NCBI GenBank assembly: GCA_009760885.1
Contig: CM019697.1
Span: 30,682,710-30,746,709, forward strand
DNA: 64,000 nucleotides
DNA from: Achatina immaculata
Lineage: Eukaryota > Mollusca > Gastropoda > Stylommatophora > Achatinidae
Direction of reading: 5' to 3'
Part shown: piece after piece, positions 12,286 to 23,737 of the stretch
Numbering within the stretch: position 1 is the stretch's first letter
How the letters are laid out: every line of letters begins with the position of its first letter
Program-made: the position numbers and the translations under genes
Notes under the pieces: model-generated
Databases searched by the model: none
What the model saw: the letters and a program-made list of their open reading frames with translations, nothing else
Told to the model about the DNA's origin: nothing

Positions 12286-12548
12286 TGCCTTCTTATATAC
12301 GCTGCATGACTGGCATACAGCATCCTTGTATGAAAGATCCTGGGTTGTAGAAGAGATGGATTTATGCCTGGTCACCCAGTACGGTAGTACCTTGGCCATG
12401 GATTTGGGATTGCAGTTGGGTTTCAGATCCTGTCCCTCCCTCAAATGTCCCCAAGTGTAGAGTTAGCACCCTGCTAAGTTTACATATCTTTCACATCGCA
12501 ACATATCCCCGTGAGACCTGGACACTTAACAAATGAGCTGAGAAACAC

Positions 12549-12900
12549 CTGTATTTGTACTTGTACGAACTCCGTGTAACTGCGAGCTGTTGTTCTTTGC
12601 ACCTGATGCGGTAGAGATTTTGAGGCACAACATCGTATCGGCTTGGGAGCGTGTTATGGTGGCTACCTTTTCAGTCCTGGAGTACAGCTAAAAAGCAAGG
12701 GATGTGCAATGCTTCTTTAGCAGACTCCACCAACATGGAGAATATGATGATTCTTGTCCCGTTAGCCAGGTTAGGCCTGTTACTGGGGTCGCCAACCACG
12801 GAGAGGTAGGACAGGGTCTTGGTCAGCTATGGGTCGCTAATCCTGACGCTGGCAAATCACCTATGGGTCGCTGATTGCCTCAACGGGCGTCTTCACCCCC
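12549..12900 (-). mobile_element. short interspersed element S2, copy 1
   Basis: 352 bases flanked by the 12-base duplication GCTGAGAAACAC at 12537-12548 and 12901-12912, inside LINE B. A close relative lies at 59708-60057. No tRNA promoter was recognised. Orientation is set arbitrarily from the second copy. Confidence 0.75.
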
Positions 12901-13267
12901 GCTGAGAAACACATAAATGCCTTTGAATGTAAATGCTACAGAAGAGTTCTTCAAATATCATGGACACAAAGAACAAATATATCCATACTATAAGAACTTA
13001 ACATTGAACAAGGTTGGCTAGTAAAGCGGATTAAACAGAGAAAACTTATATTTTGGACAAATTAAACGTCATGATAATCTAGAGAAGACCGTCTTGGAAG
13101 GATACATAATGGGGAAAAGGAAGAGAAGAAGACCAAGGCGAAGATGGATGCAAGACATCGTTGATAATTTGCAAATGGATTAATCAGTAGCAGGTAATCT
13201 TGCTTACAACCGAGATGCCCATAGGAGAGCTGTTAAGGAGGCAAAGTTCCGCAAGGTACATGTAAAT

Positions 13268-13403
13268 GACCGACTGTCTGACAGACGCTCTCATCTCCAA
13301 GACCCCTTGGGCTCACCTTCAAACAGGTACAACACTTCGGTCACCAGAAAGATGCATTGGCTTGCATATTGTAATGTTTTCTCCTGCATCCCTACTACCT
13401 GGA
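13268..13403. other. spacer between LINEs B and C
   Basis: About 136 bases I cannot assign; lies between the 3' end of the outer B element and a C fragment. Confidence 0.4.
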
Positions 13404-13915
13404 CAACGAGTCCCCAGAGTAATACGTTTAGTAGAGAAATCAATGGAAACAAGATTCCGAGTACTTAAATATTACATCGAGCCAATTTTGTTTTATGGAT
13501 GTTAAGCATAGTCCATAACGAGTACAGCGAGAAATGAAGGCCACGGAAATGTGGTTCATAAGAAGGATATTGAAGGTACAATTGATAGCTAAGAAAACTA
13601 ACGAAGAAGTCCTAAGAGAGGCTGGCGTTAAATGGCAAATTACAGCAAAGATCAGAGGCAGACAAGCGAGATTTGTAGGACATTTTCTGAGAAGAGGAAA
13701 ACTGGAATACACTGTGGCAACTGGAAAAAAATGATGGAAGAAGAGACAGAGGAAGACAGAGAGAGAAATTACTGGATAGGCTGTTAGTGTGGCTAGGAAG
13801 AAAGTCACCGGCGGATCTCATAATCAAGTCTAAAGACAGGGAATTGTGGAGAGAAATGATCGCCCACGCCACGCGGCAAGGCATTTGATTGAGAAATCAG
13901 AAGGCAAGGAGTAAA
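13404..13915 (+). mobile_element. LINE family C 3' end
   Basis: Codes METRFRVLKYYIEPILFYGC, then GRQARFVGHFLRRGKLEYT and RGRQREKLL in broken frames; ends in a TTGATTGA-type tail. 5'-truncated. Confidence 0.8.
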
Positions 13916-14169
13916 CAAAAAAAAAATTAAATGAAAAGTTAGCTGACAAATAAAAGGTATGTAGAAAGATATAAAAAAGATAAAAGGCATAAAAGAAAAC
14001 AAATATCATCACCTCCAAAAAATAGAAGTAGTGATATAGGAGTACAGTAATTACATATCGTAGTATTTGCCCCTGTCGAACTATTGTGCGGGTACAGTTC
14101 TTTCCCCTCCTCGACCCCTTCTTTTCGTGCAGATATTTATAGCTTTATTGCAAAATAGCACACAAACAA

Positions 14170-14280
14170 CCAATCGGTTAATAGTTTGTCTTGCACGTGA
14201 TCTGAATCAACCAATCACGTATATACTCTAGATGAAGGGAAATTCCCTAAATCTCATTGGAACTACATGGGAAAGTTTCC
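14170..14280 (+). promoter_or_regulatory. candidate NF-kappaB gene promoter with kappaB-type sites
   Basis: Seen: CCAAT at 14170-14174 and 14211-14215, TATATA at 14220-14225, GGGAAATTCCC at 14237-14247 (fits GGGRNNYYCC) and the palindrome GGAAAGTTTCC at 14270-14280, all in non-repetitive DNA on the sense strand of the NF-kappaB gene. Inference: a core promoter for that gene with feedback control. Human NFKB1 and NFKB2 promoters are known to contain kappaB sites. It lies 16 kb from the first coding exon, so the link is unproven. Confidence 0.5.
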
Positions 14281-14335
14281 GGGCATCTTAGGCCGAGAAG
14301 GAAAGAAACAGATTACTAGTACGTATTTATTGTAG
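14255..14335 (+). other. possible non-coding first exon ending in a splice donor
   Basis: Sequence after the TATA-like box runs to a strong donor TGTAG|GTAAAT at 14335/14336. If spliced to 30497, the junction reads TAG GTG GCC ATG, putting a stop in frame just before the NF-kappaB ATG. The start of transcription is a guess. Confidence 0.35.
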
Positions 14336-15480
14336 GTAAATGTATGTTTATTTTAATATACCTGTGTGAGAAATAGCAGGAAAAGTGTATTACAGATTAT
14401 TAATGTGTACATTAGGTAGGAAAGTAATCTGTGAAACAATAGTCAAGACAAGGCAACGATCGAGCTCTCATATCCTAAAATAACAAACGGTATTCCTGTG
14501 ACATGTACGTGTAAAAGTCAAAGCACTTTATGTTCGATAAAAATCGAAGTGTTACAAGCAGGACAAGGTTTAGCCAACCGACAGGAGCAGGAAAGTGGTG
14601 CAGACTGTAAAAAAAAATATGGAGAAACAGCTTCCTGTTGGGTCAGAATGAACAAGCAACTGGCACAGGCTAGACGTCTCAGTTGTTTGGTTTGAAAGAT
14701 GTCACAAAGTTTATGACAGAAAGCCTGTAGATGCAGACATTTAGAAGCATATTTTAAATTTGGGATAGCAGCAACATTTCGTCTTATATTTGATTCTTCC
14801 TTAGCCAAGCAGAGTGTTGTCTCTACATGCACAGTTCGTTTTTATAAGAAGTATTGATTTAATCCTGTTCTTTCCAAACTTTTAAAGAACACCACAGCAC
14901 AAAGAAAACATTTCCATGCATATTTAAATGTAAAGAATGATTCTTGAAAAGATGTTGAATAGATTGTAGAGTGAAGGAAATGGTAAAATCAGTCTGATTT
15001 CATTTTAATCATGAATGAAAATGATTTCATTGATCTGAAATTCATATTTGATGGGAATTTTGTATTAGAATGCACTTTATGACTATGATTATTCAGTGTA
15101 GGTAATGTTTTAGTAATTCAGAATGAATCACAAATAAGCGGTAATTATAATTCAGGAATTGAGGTCAATGATAGCCACAAAAATAAGAAGAGAATAGCAA
15201 TGACATTAGACAGAAAATTCTGTCATGTTAGAGTGAAACAAACACATACTTTCCAGATCATCCTATAGACAACCACTGCAGATCATGTAAACTTATGACA
15301 TTCTAATGGAACTGATTCAGGAATTAATGGTCATAAGACTGTTGGCTTTTTGTTTTATTTTGTTTCCCTAATTGGAATTTCTAGTGATCCAGCAAGCAAA
15401 TAATCTTTTTTTTTTTTAATTGAGCCATCAACTCTATGGTCACATGTTTAGAAATTTAATAGAATTGATTCAGACCATTG
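14336..15480. other. no gene seen; possible 5'-UTR intron sequence
   Basis: AT-rich and without recognisable coding or repeat similarity. Short frames at 14498-14832 look random. Confidence 0.5.
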
Positions 15481-15489
15481 TAAATGTCA

Positions 15490-15790
15490 GCTGTCAACAG
15501 TGATTGAAAGGAGAAGGTGGCATTGGATTGGCCACATTATGAGAATGACAGATGAGTCCTTTCCATGTACAGCTTTGGTGTGAGCTCCTCAGGGTAAAAG
15601 AAACATGGGACAACCCAAAGAGACATGGAGACATACAGCAGAGAAAATGCTCTATTGTGGCAAACAAAGGATTGACATGGGAGATAGCTGAGAAGATAGC
15701 AAAGGACCAACAGAAGTGGAAACTTCTTGTTACCAGCAGCCCCATGTTTCTTGGGTACATACAGGGCAAGAGAGAGATTGTGCTTGTAGA
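15490..15790 (+). mobile_element. LINE family F-like 3' end, diverged
   Basis: Codes RRRWHWIGHIMRMTD and GQPKETWRHTAEKML in broken frames, the C-terminal pattern of family F (compare 26647-26883). Ends in a GAGAGA-rich tail. Confidence 0.7.
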
Positions 15791-15792
15791 TA

Positions 15793-16475
15793 CATCTTAC
15801 ATCCCATGCTGTTAAACGTCACATAGGCTCGCATGGTGGTTCGCCAAGTTTTCCTGTTTTTGGCGAGCTTTTCAACCTTATCAAGGGATTTTATGCCTGG
15901 TAGTTTGGCTTCTCCTAATAATGTTCTCTTTCGAGTTTTACGTGATGAGCCTCTTTTTTATAGGAATAGCGCAACAGTCCGAAGAAAAAGAGGTCAGCCA
16001 TGTGAAACTTTAAAGAGGACATTGTTAAGAGAAGCCAGTTTAGTAGACATAACATCCTTTGATGAGATTGAAAGACTCGCTGAGAACAGGAAAACTTGGC
16101 AAACAACTATGCAAGCCCTATGTGACGTTTAACAGCACGGGAAGGATGTTAGATGTAAGATGATAGTGGTCTACTTGATAGCTTGTTTTGAGATTCTCTG
16201 ATTATTTCTTCTCATCACATGACTGATATATATCCATTTCCTTTTTCTGATTGCACATGAGACAGGTTGTTGTTCACTTATCTGCCTTATCTCTGCGTTG
16301 TTCTTGAATTTGTTCCACTTCATACAGAGTATTTTCCTTAGGCATTTATTTTCAAAAGAGTTTCATTTCTTGTCTATTTCTTTAGTTGTTTTCCAGCTTT
16401 CGCATGCACAAATGAGGGTGGATATTACATTTGAATTGGATAATCTTAGCTTGGTTTTTGTGCTTATAAAATTAA
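15793..16475 (-). mobile_element. LINE family A 3' end, interrupted by an inverted A copy
   Basis: 15793-15958 and 16166-16475 read as one minus-strand family A 3' end. The middle is a plus-strand A 3' end. Confidence 0.75.
15960..16165 (+). mobile_element. LINE family A 3' end, nested and inverted
   Basis: Codes [19 protein letters not shown] to ALCDV, then the A-type 3' end (CACGGGAAGGATGTTAGAT). With the flanking minus copy it forms an inverted repeat of about 150 bases. Confidence 0.78.
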
Positions 16476-17049
16476 GTAGCATTTATCTAGCTTGTAGATA
16501 CAACTTAGCAGAAAGCACCCCAGACTGGAAAATGAATTCCTCAAGACTGCTCAACCAACGACATATGTAGGTATACACACAACTTTCTCCTTTATCCATA
16601 TGTCTGGCGGGCTGTGGAAAACAGTGCTGTTTAACTGGAAGCATCATTGCTGTTTTAGACTTTCCCGATACACAAAAAATATATGACTACTTAGGATGGA
16701 AAGTGACAAAGTTTGTCAAATGAAAATTTGTAAAAAAAAGAAAAAAAGAAACAGCTGTATAACTGATGATCACACTGTAGATACAAACCTGGGTTCTTAG
16801 CAACAGATTGCATCAGGTGGAAAATGTTAGCTGATAACACTGGGCAGAAGGGCAGAGAGTTAGGAAAGTAGTCCCCATAACAAGAAGGTGGTGTGTAATG
16901 AACATCAAGAAAACAGGCATCAAGCCAGAGGAGTGCATTAGTTCTCAAAGCACATTCCATCACTACTGCAGCAGGGATAGATTGCTGGTTAATCATAATA
17001 TAAAAACATAACGGCATCCATGAGTTTGCCAAAGAAGAAGATCTAGGAT
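16476..17049. other. no gene seen
   Basis: AT-rich intergenic or intronic sequence without recognisable similarity. Confidence 0.45.
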
Positions 17050-17490
17050 TTCTTAAGTGATCATCATCATCAGGTGCAGTGCTGACTGGCATTGGCTAGT
17101 ATCTTTCTCCAAAGTACCTGATCTTTCATGCAGGCCAATAGTTCAGTCAGTGATCTCCTCTCATACCATTTCATCAGACTGTCCAGTATCTTTTCTCTAA
17201 CTCTTCCCCTGGCTGTTCTTCCCTCTATTTTTCCCTATTATAATATTTTCAATGCCCCCTCTTCTCACTGCATGTCCTATGAAAGTACATTGTTTCTCTC
17301 TTATTTTTTTTTTACAAGATTTTTTTTTTGTCTCTCCAGCTCTTCTCATACATTCTTCATTAGTTATTTTTGCTGTCCAGGGAATTTGCGACATTCTTCT
17401 AATAGACCACATTTCTGCTGCTTCAAATGATTTTTGTGCAGACTTGCCTATTGTTTCTGATTCACTTCCATATAATAAGATAAGATAAGA
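17050..17490 (-). mobile_element. LINE family D 3' end
   Basis: Minus strand codes IRRMSQIPWTAKITNEECMR, a broken GHAVRRGGIENII segment and the DR..W end. Carries an (ATG)n tail, seen as ATCATCATC at 17062. Relative at 25709-26051. Confidence 0.75.
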
Positions 17491-17924
17491 ATATAGCATT
17501 TTAGGACTCTTAAGTGACAGTAGCGTTAATAGAAATTTTCATTGCATCATTTTGCTGAGCAGTGTGTCTCATGGCTGGTTCACTAATATTTGAATAGCAT
17601 AATTGATCATGGTACCAGAAGCCATATTTGGGTTGCAAGATCAAGACTCTTTGTACTTGTGTCTCTTGTCAAATCTCAGTACCTCCCAAATGTGTCATGT
17701 GTCATTGTCTTTTGCCAATTCTTCTGAATTTGTAGCAGATGATGAGCTTTTATTATATAATTTAACACAAGAGTATTATGGCTGTGTTTACATGTGAAAG
17801 TAGTGGCTGGCAGACCTGTTTCAGTCAGTCCAGCTGTAAAAACTGGACAACTAGCACGCTTGTGTGAGGGAAGCTGCCTCAGAAAATGAAAGATATCTAC
17901 ATGTAGGGCAGGGCGCAATATAAT

Positions 17925-18060
17925 ATATATTAATATAATATAATGCAGTGTTAATAAATTAATAAATTAGATCATATTATTATATAATTATATATAGTTA
18001 TATATAATTATATAATATCATAGAATATAATGTTATGTGTAGTATATTATTTTATATTAC
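17925..18060. repeat. AT-rich simple sequence
   Basis: ATATAATATA-type low-complexity DNA next to repeat R. Confidence 0.8.
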
Positions 18061-18064
18061 TTTT

Positions 18065-18678
18065 CTTCTTCGTATGCACACTGGCAATGATGTGTGGTAC
18101 CATGATTTTTTGCAATGCGCCTTTTGGCTGGGTACCTCTGACTTCAGCACCTTTCCTGGCTAGGGCAGACTGTGGTCTTGCTCAGAATGCCATGAAGACA
18201 GTGGTGTGGCCAAAGCTTTGATTTTCAGCCTCTGGTGGGTGTACTTAAGCCCCTTCTTCACATCAGATCCAGCATGCAATGCTGGCTGACCAGATGGCTT
18301 TGAGACAGTTCCACAGAGACTTTGGGATGAGGAATCTGATGAGTGCCTCAACGGTATCCATTCCCCGCCACCTATAGTCTGCTGGCTCTGTTTTGTTTAC
18401 ATCGTTCTGATAGTCATTGTTGTAAAGACCCATAGGCTTGTCACATCCTGGATTCATTGGTTTCACAACAGTCGTCCCTGCCGGCGATCTCCATATCCCC
18501 ATCCATCCACCAACCTGACATTACATTTTACAAAAATAACAATGACAATTAGTGTTGATTGTTACATATTTCTGGGCTACAGAAGTGGGTCAGAGTTTTT
18601 AAGCAAACATATCTATGTTCCCTGTCTCACAAAGCCTATGTTAAGATAAGTGTGTTCTTAACACAATTGTTCCCAGGG
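18065..18678. repeat. dispersed repeat R, copy 1 (about 614 bp)
   Basis: Aligns along its whole length with 56737-57360 in the same orientation. The right end contains a hairpin (GTTAAGA...TCTTAACAC). Minus-strand frames of 63-79 codons exist in both copies but match nothing I know. Confidence 0.8.
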
Positions 18679-18679
18679 G

Positions 18680-19421
18680 AATTTTATATTAAATATTCTT
18701 TGTCTATCACATTGGACACATATTTATCAGTACATTCAAGGAAAACATGATATTCATAGCAGAATCTGAATTCAATACAGCACCAAAGCTGACAGTTTGT
18801 GTGTAGGAAAAAAATAAAATAAAAGTGTGAAAAACTGGAAATCCACCATAGTTATATCCTGTTTATTACTTCTTTACTTATCAAAAAAAAAAAATTTATG
18901 ACACATAATGTAATGACATAAACATATGAATCATATGATGCTGATTTCAAGTTTTTGAGGGGTTTTTCAGGACTGTAAAATTGGAAGAAATGTTTGAAAT
19001 GTAATTAAATATTTGAATTGACTTCCTTGTTGAGAAGGAAATTTGTAAGTTGAACTGAGAGTGGGCTTATACCAGCAATGTTGAAGGAGAAAAAAAAAGA
19101 TACATCAAAGCCTTCTAGGAGTGCCGTTGTTAGATGTAGTGTATTACGTTTTAGGTTAAGATGGGAAATTTTGTCATATTAACTTTGTATTATAACATGA
19201 GATTTGAAACTCATGTGTATGCATAACGAAGAAGATCAGAGCTATTAGAATGGTAGGGTTTTTTTTTTTTTTTTTAATTCATATAATAGATCTAAAGATC
19301 TTTATATATTAAATATTTAAAACAATTGATATTAGGTGTCATTATGACAGTTTTTTATGGGACATGTTTAAAACAATATTTATTAAATATGAGAATTCTT
19401 ACTTCCTTACTTTATCCTTCC
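18680..19421. other. no gene seen
   Basis: AT-rich sequence with A and T runs; no recognisable feature. Confidence 0.45.
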
Positions 19422-19600
19422 TCATGTACAGTGAAGTGTCGAGGGGCATTTTTGGGCCAAGTGGGTGGCCTCAGTGTTGGTCATGCCATAATTTGCGAGT
19501 GTCTCTCTTATGCCATCTATCCATCTCTTTCTGGGTCTTCCTCTTGATCTGTGCCTTGTAGTTCTGTGGTTGAAGGTTCTTAAATCTGGCTGTGAGTGTG
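19422..19600 (-). mobile_element. LINE C-terminal fragment (RGRPRKRWIDGI type)
   Basis: Minus strand codes RHRSRGRPRKRWIDGIRETL and NTEATHLAQ, a LINE C-terminal tail distinct from families A to F. It runs into the minisatellite that follows. Confidence 0.65.
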
Positions 19601-20195
19601 TCAATCTCATATGGTGGCTGAACCACTTGCAGCTGACTATGAGCGTGTCATTCTCATATGGTGGCTGAACCACTTGCAGCTGGCTGTGAGTGTGTCATTC
19701 TCATATGGTGGCTGAACCACTTGCAGCTGGCTGTGAGTGTGTCATTCTCATATGGTGGCTGAACCACTTGCAGCTGGCTGTGAGCATGTCATTCTCATAT
19801 GGTGGCTGAACCACTTGCAGCTGGCTGTGAGCGTGTCATTCTCATATGGTGGCTGAACCACTTGCAGCTGGCTGTGAGCGTGTCATTCTCATATGGTGGC
19901 TGAACCACTTGCAGCTGGCTGTGAGTGTGTCAGTCTCATATGGTGGCTGAACCACTTGCAGCTGGCTGTGAGCGTGTCATTCTTATATAGTGACTCAACC
20001 ACTTGCAGCTGGCTGTGAGTGTGTCATTCTCGTATGGTGGCTGAACCACTTGCAGCTGGCTGTGAGTGTGTCATTCTCATATGGTGGCTGAATCACTTGC
20101 AGCTGGCTGTGAGTGTGTCATTCTCTTATGGTGGCTGAACCACTTGCAGCTGGCTGTGAGTGTGTCATTCTTATATAGTGACTCAACCACTTGAT
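19590..20195. repeat. 47-bp minisatellite, about 13 units
   Basis: Unit contains GTGAGTGTGTCATTCTCATA then TGGTGGCTGAACCACTTGCA. Units are nearly identical; a divergent form (TTATATAGTGACTCAACC) appears twice. Confidence 0.95.
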
Positions 20196-20474
20196 TCTTT
20201 GCTTCACTGTGTGTCGTAGACATGATGTAGTTCCTACTATCTGTCGTATGGTGTGATTTGAGATATGGGAATAGAAAATAGCAATAGAAGATCATAAAAA
20301 ATTATGAGAAAAGAAAGTTTTATTTGTGATAAATTTGGAGTAGTATTTGTGAAGTGTAGTGATAGAATATTTTTTATATCTGTAATGAGTAGCATGGTTT
20401 AAATATGTCATCGGCAAGTTTTATGTGCAATATATTTGAATGGGTTCTAAGGATTGTAATAACCAGAGATGGGT

Positions 20475-23415
20475 GAAGGATACGTTCTCCACTCAAATTA
20501 AATGTCTCCAAGTTGTGCGTCTCAAACAGCCTCTGACAGTCCAAGTCCAGCTTCTGGCCTTCTTGTGGTGGAACTGTTTAAACTGACAGGAGAAGGGGCA
20601 AAAGGTGAGTATCTGGCGCCTGAAAACCAGACGCTTTGGGTAGATGAGATCATAAAGACTTCAAAATAATATATTCCAGGGGAAACCAGTGTAGAAATGG
20701 AGTTGACATAATATTGGATAAGAAGACAGCAAGGACCGTGAAAGGTTTCTGGTGCATATTGGCCAGAGTGTTAATGGTTAAATTACAGGGTCACTCAATA
20801 GACACAAATCTCATCCAAGTATACGCACCAACTTCAGAAAGCTCTGATGATGAGATAAAAGAATTTTACGACAGTCTGGACATGGCAATGAAACAGTGCA
20901 AAGCATGGGAAGTAAACTTTGTGGTGGGTGATTTAAATGTGAAGGTAGGGACTGAACAAGACAATGAAGCTACTGGCAAATATGGACTTATCTTATATCT
21001 TACATCCTTCCCGTGCCGTTAAACGTCACATAGGGCTCGCGAAGTAGTTCGCCAATTTTTCCTGTATGGACTAGGTATCAGAAATACAAGAGGAGAGATG
21101 TTGATTGAGTGGGCAGAAAAGAATAAAATGATAATAGGAAATATTTGGTTTCAACAGCACACAAGGCGACTATGGACATGGAAAAGCCCAAATAATAACA
21201 CACGTAACCAGATAGGTTACATTATGATCAACAGAAGATTCAGGAACTCACTAATATCTGTGAAAGCAAGACCAAGCGCAGATTGCAACAGTGACCATAT
21301 CCCAGTCATAGGAAAAGTGAGAATCAGGCTAAAGAGGTCAAAAGTAGCAGCTAAAAACAAAGAACTAGATAGAGAGCTGTTAACGGAAAAATAAAGCAAT
21401 ACAAGAACAATATAGGACCATAGTACATAATAGGTATAATGCTGTAGAGAAGATTGAAACGATTGATGAAGAATGGAATATGCTTAAAGACTCTATTCAG
21501 CAAACATCTATCGAAATCCTACCTCCAAATAAACGACGCGCTAAACAGGGGTGGATGACAGAAGAAATTTTGCAACTAATGGATCAGAGAAGAAGTCTTA
21601 AGGAAGATAAGATGAATATGACAAAAGAAATAAAGAAATAAGACACAAATGCAATAAAGCTAAAGAAGAGTGGCTAAATAAGAAATGTAATGAAATAGAA
21701 ACACACCATCATGGAAACACAAGAGATATGTACAGACAAATAAAGGAGTTAACAAACAAAAAGGCATACCACAAGACTGGTTGCCTGAAGTCAAAGAAGA
21801 GGCATACAATACTGGACAGAGATGAAATAATGGCACGATGGTGCAAATACATTAAAGAAATCTATGAGGACAACAAGCGAAATAAGTATACAAAATAATA
21901 ATGAAGGGTCTCCCATATTAAAAGCAGAAGTGGAAGAAGCCATCAAACACATGAAGAACAAAAAAGCACCAGGACCAGATAAAATCACCAAGGAAGAATT
22001 GAAAGCATTAGGAGAGCTTGGCATAGGAATAATTACCAGATTGCTGAATGACATCTATAACAGTAACTATGTCCCATCAGACCTTTTGTGATCAATTTTC
22101 ATTGCCCTACCAAAGAAACAAGGTGCATTTGAATGTGAAGACCATCGAACCATTAGTCTTATGAGCTATGTTATCAAAATCCTGCTTCGTATTGTCATGA
22201 GAAGAGTCAGGGGCAAAGTAAAACCAGAAATCGCTGAAGAACAGTGCAGCTTCGTCGAAAGAAAAGGTACAAGTAAGACCATATATATATATATTGAGAA
22301 CATTGATGGAGAGATCAACAGAAGTAAAGACTGACTTATGCTTCATAGACTACTGTAAAGCATTCGATAAAGTGATACACACAGAAAAATAAGAATGCTG
22401 GAAGACATCAACATAGATGGGAAAGATCTAAAACTCATCAAAAACATATACTTGCAGCAATCAGCAGCAGTGAAGGTTGAGAACCATATAGGATCATTCC
22501 AAGACATAAAATTGGGAGTGAGATAAAGATGTTTTCTATCTCCTGACCTCTTCTCCTTGTACTGCGAAAACATAATGAGAAATATAGAAAGCTTGCCGGG
22601 AATATCGTGGCAGGTACAACTTTAACAACTTAAGATATTTAGACGACACAGTTCTGATTGCTAAAAGTGAAGGGGAGCTACAGGCTCTTCTGGACACCGT
22701 GGTTCGTGAAAGTAAAAGTAAAGGTCTCAGTCTGAATAAAAAGAAGACTGAAGTGATGGTCATCTCAAAGAAAAGAATACCACCAAAATGTAGCATTACC
22801 ATCGATGGCACAGAACTGAAACAAGTTGATAGATTTAAGTACTTAGGAACAATTATAACAGTTTATGGGAAATGTCACAATGAAATAAAAAGCAGACATG
22901 CTAAGGCCAAGTCAGCATTCCAGAAAATGAGAAACATCTTTTGCAACAGATACGTATCAATGAAAACAAGATTCAGAGTACTTAAATGTTACATCGAGCC
23001 AATTTTATTTTATGGATGTGAAAAGTGGTCCATGATTAAGAGAGTACAGCGAGAAGTGGAGGCCATGGAAATGTAGTTCATAAGAAGGATGTTGAAAGTA
23101 CTATGGACAGCTAAAAAACCAACAAAGAAGTCTTAAGAGAGGCTGGAGTTAAAAAAAGGCAAATTACAGCAAAGACCAGAGGCAGACAAGTGAGATTTGT
23201 AGTACATTTTCTGAGAAGAGGAAAATTGAAACACATTGTGGGAACTGGAAAAATTGAGAAGAGACAGAGGAAGACACAGAGAGAAGTTACTGGACGGGCA
23301 GTCAGTATGGCTAGAAAGAAAGTCACTGGCGGATCTCATCAAGTCTAAAGACAGGGAATTGTAGAGAGTAATGATCATCTACGCCACATGGCACAGCACT
23401 TGATTGATTGATATT
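20475..23415 (+). mobile_element. LINE family C, near full length, degenerate
   Basis: Endonuclease (20714-21394: IQVYAPTSESSDDE, VVGDLNVKVG, CNSDHIPVIGKVR), RT (KKAPGPDKITKEEL, FIALPKKQG, IKLGVR, LSPDLFSLYCENIM) and C-terminus (VDRFKYLGTIIT). Many stops and frameshifts. Tail TTGATTGATTGA at about 23400. Holds a 75-base family A insertion at 20990-21064. Confidence 0.85.
20990..21064 (-). mobile_element. 75-bp family A 3' tail inserted in LINE C
   Basis: Matches the last bases of family A (CTTCCCGTGCCGTTAAACGT) and is flanked by TATGGACTTA and TATGGACTA, a target duplication. Confidence 0.75.
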
Positions 23416-23737
23416 TGAATGAGGATTGTATTAAAGATGATGAGAGTACATTTTTCTGTGTGATATAGTTGTAGTGTGCATTAAATCTAATAATAGTTTT
23501 TTTTTTATTAAATGTTTGATACTGCATGTGTGAAATAACTTTGTAGTAAGTTTTTCAGTGATAGATTTGAAACAGTTTGTATTATGTATTAGTTGAAAGT
23601 GTGGTTTACATTTTGAGCTGACAGTATTAAATGTGATAGTACTATATTTTTATGTGGGTTATTTTAAAAAAAAGTTTTATTTGCCGTTTTTTTCACTCAT
23701 AAGTAGCTTGTGTAGGCAGCAAGTTTTGTTTTTAATT

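Larger units (their letters stand above)
10262..12482 (-). mobile_element. LTR-like insertion P2, split by a mariner
   Basis: Own sequence 10262-11001 and 12286-12482, about 0.94 kb, inverted relative to P1. On the minus strand it starts TGTAAACTTAGC and ends CGTTCA, so TG...CA ends, with a short possible target duplication (ATCT on both sides). Four or five GTGC-N4-GCAC palindromes lie at about 10541-10760. No protein coding is visible. Confidence 0.6.
616..13267 (+). mobile_element. full-length RTE-like LINE family B, split by nested insertions
   Basis: One B copy whose own sequence is 616-2390, 3495-3790, 9414-10261, 12483-12548 and 12901-13267. The 5' UTR is C-rich. Endonuclease frames lie at about 944-1906 (VGTWNVRSMYEG; NQIDYILVQRRWRSS; GADCDTDHELL). 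The RT includes VLISHASKILL, AGFRQGKETRDHIF and a mutated YADD (YDDD near 9905). The C-terminus is a [16 protein letters not shown] zinc-knuckle region. Frameshifts and stops make it inactive. Flanking duplications show that the intervening blocks were inserted later. Confidence 0.85.
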
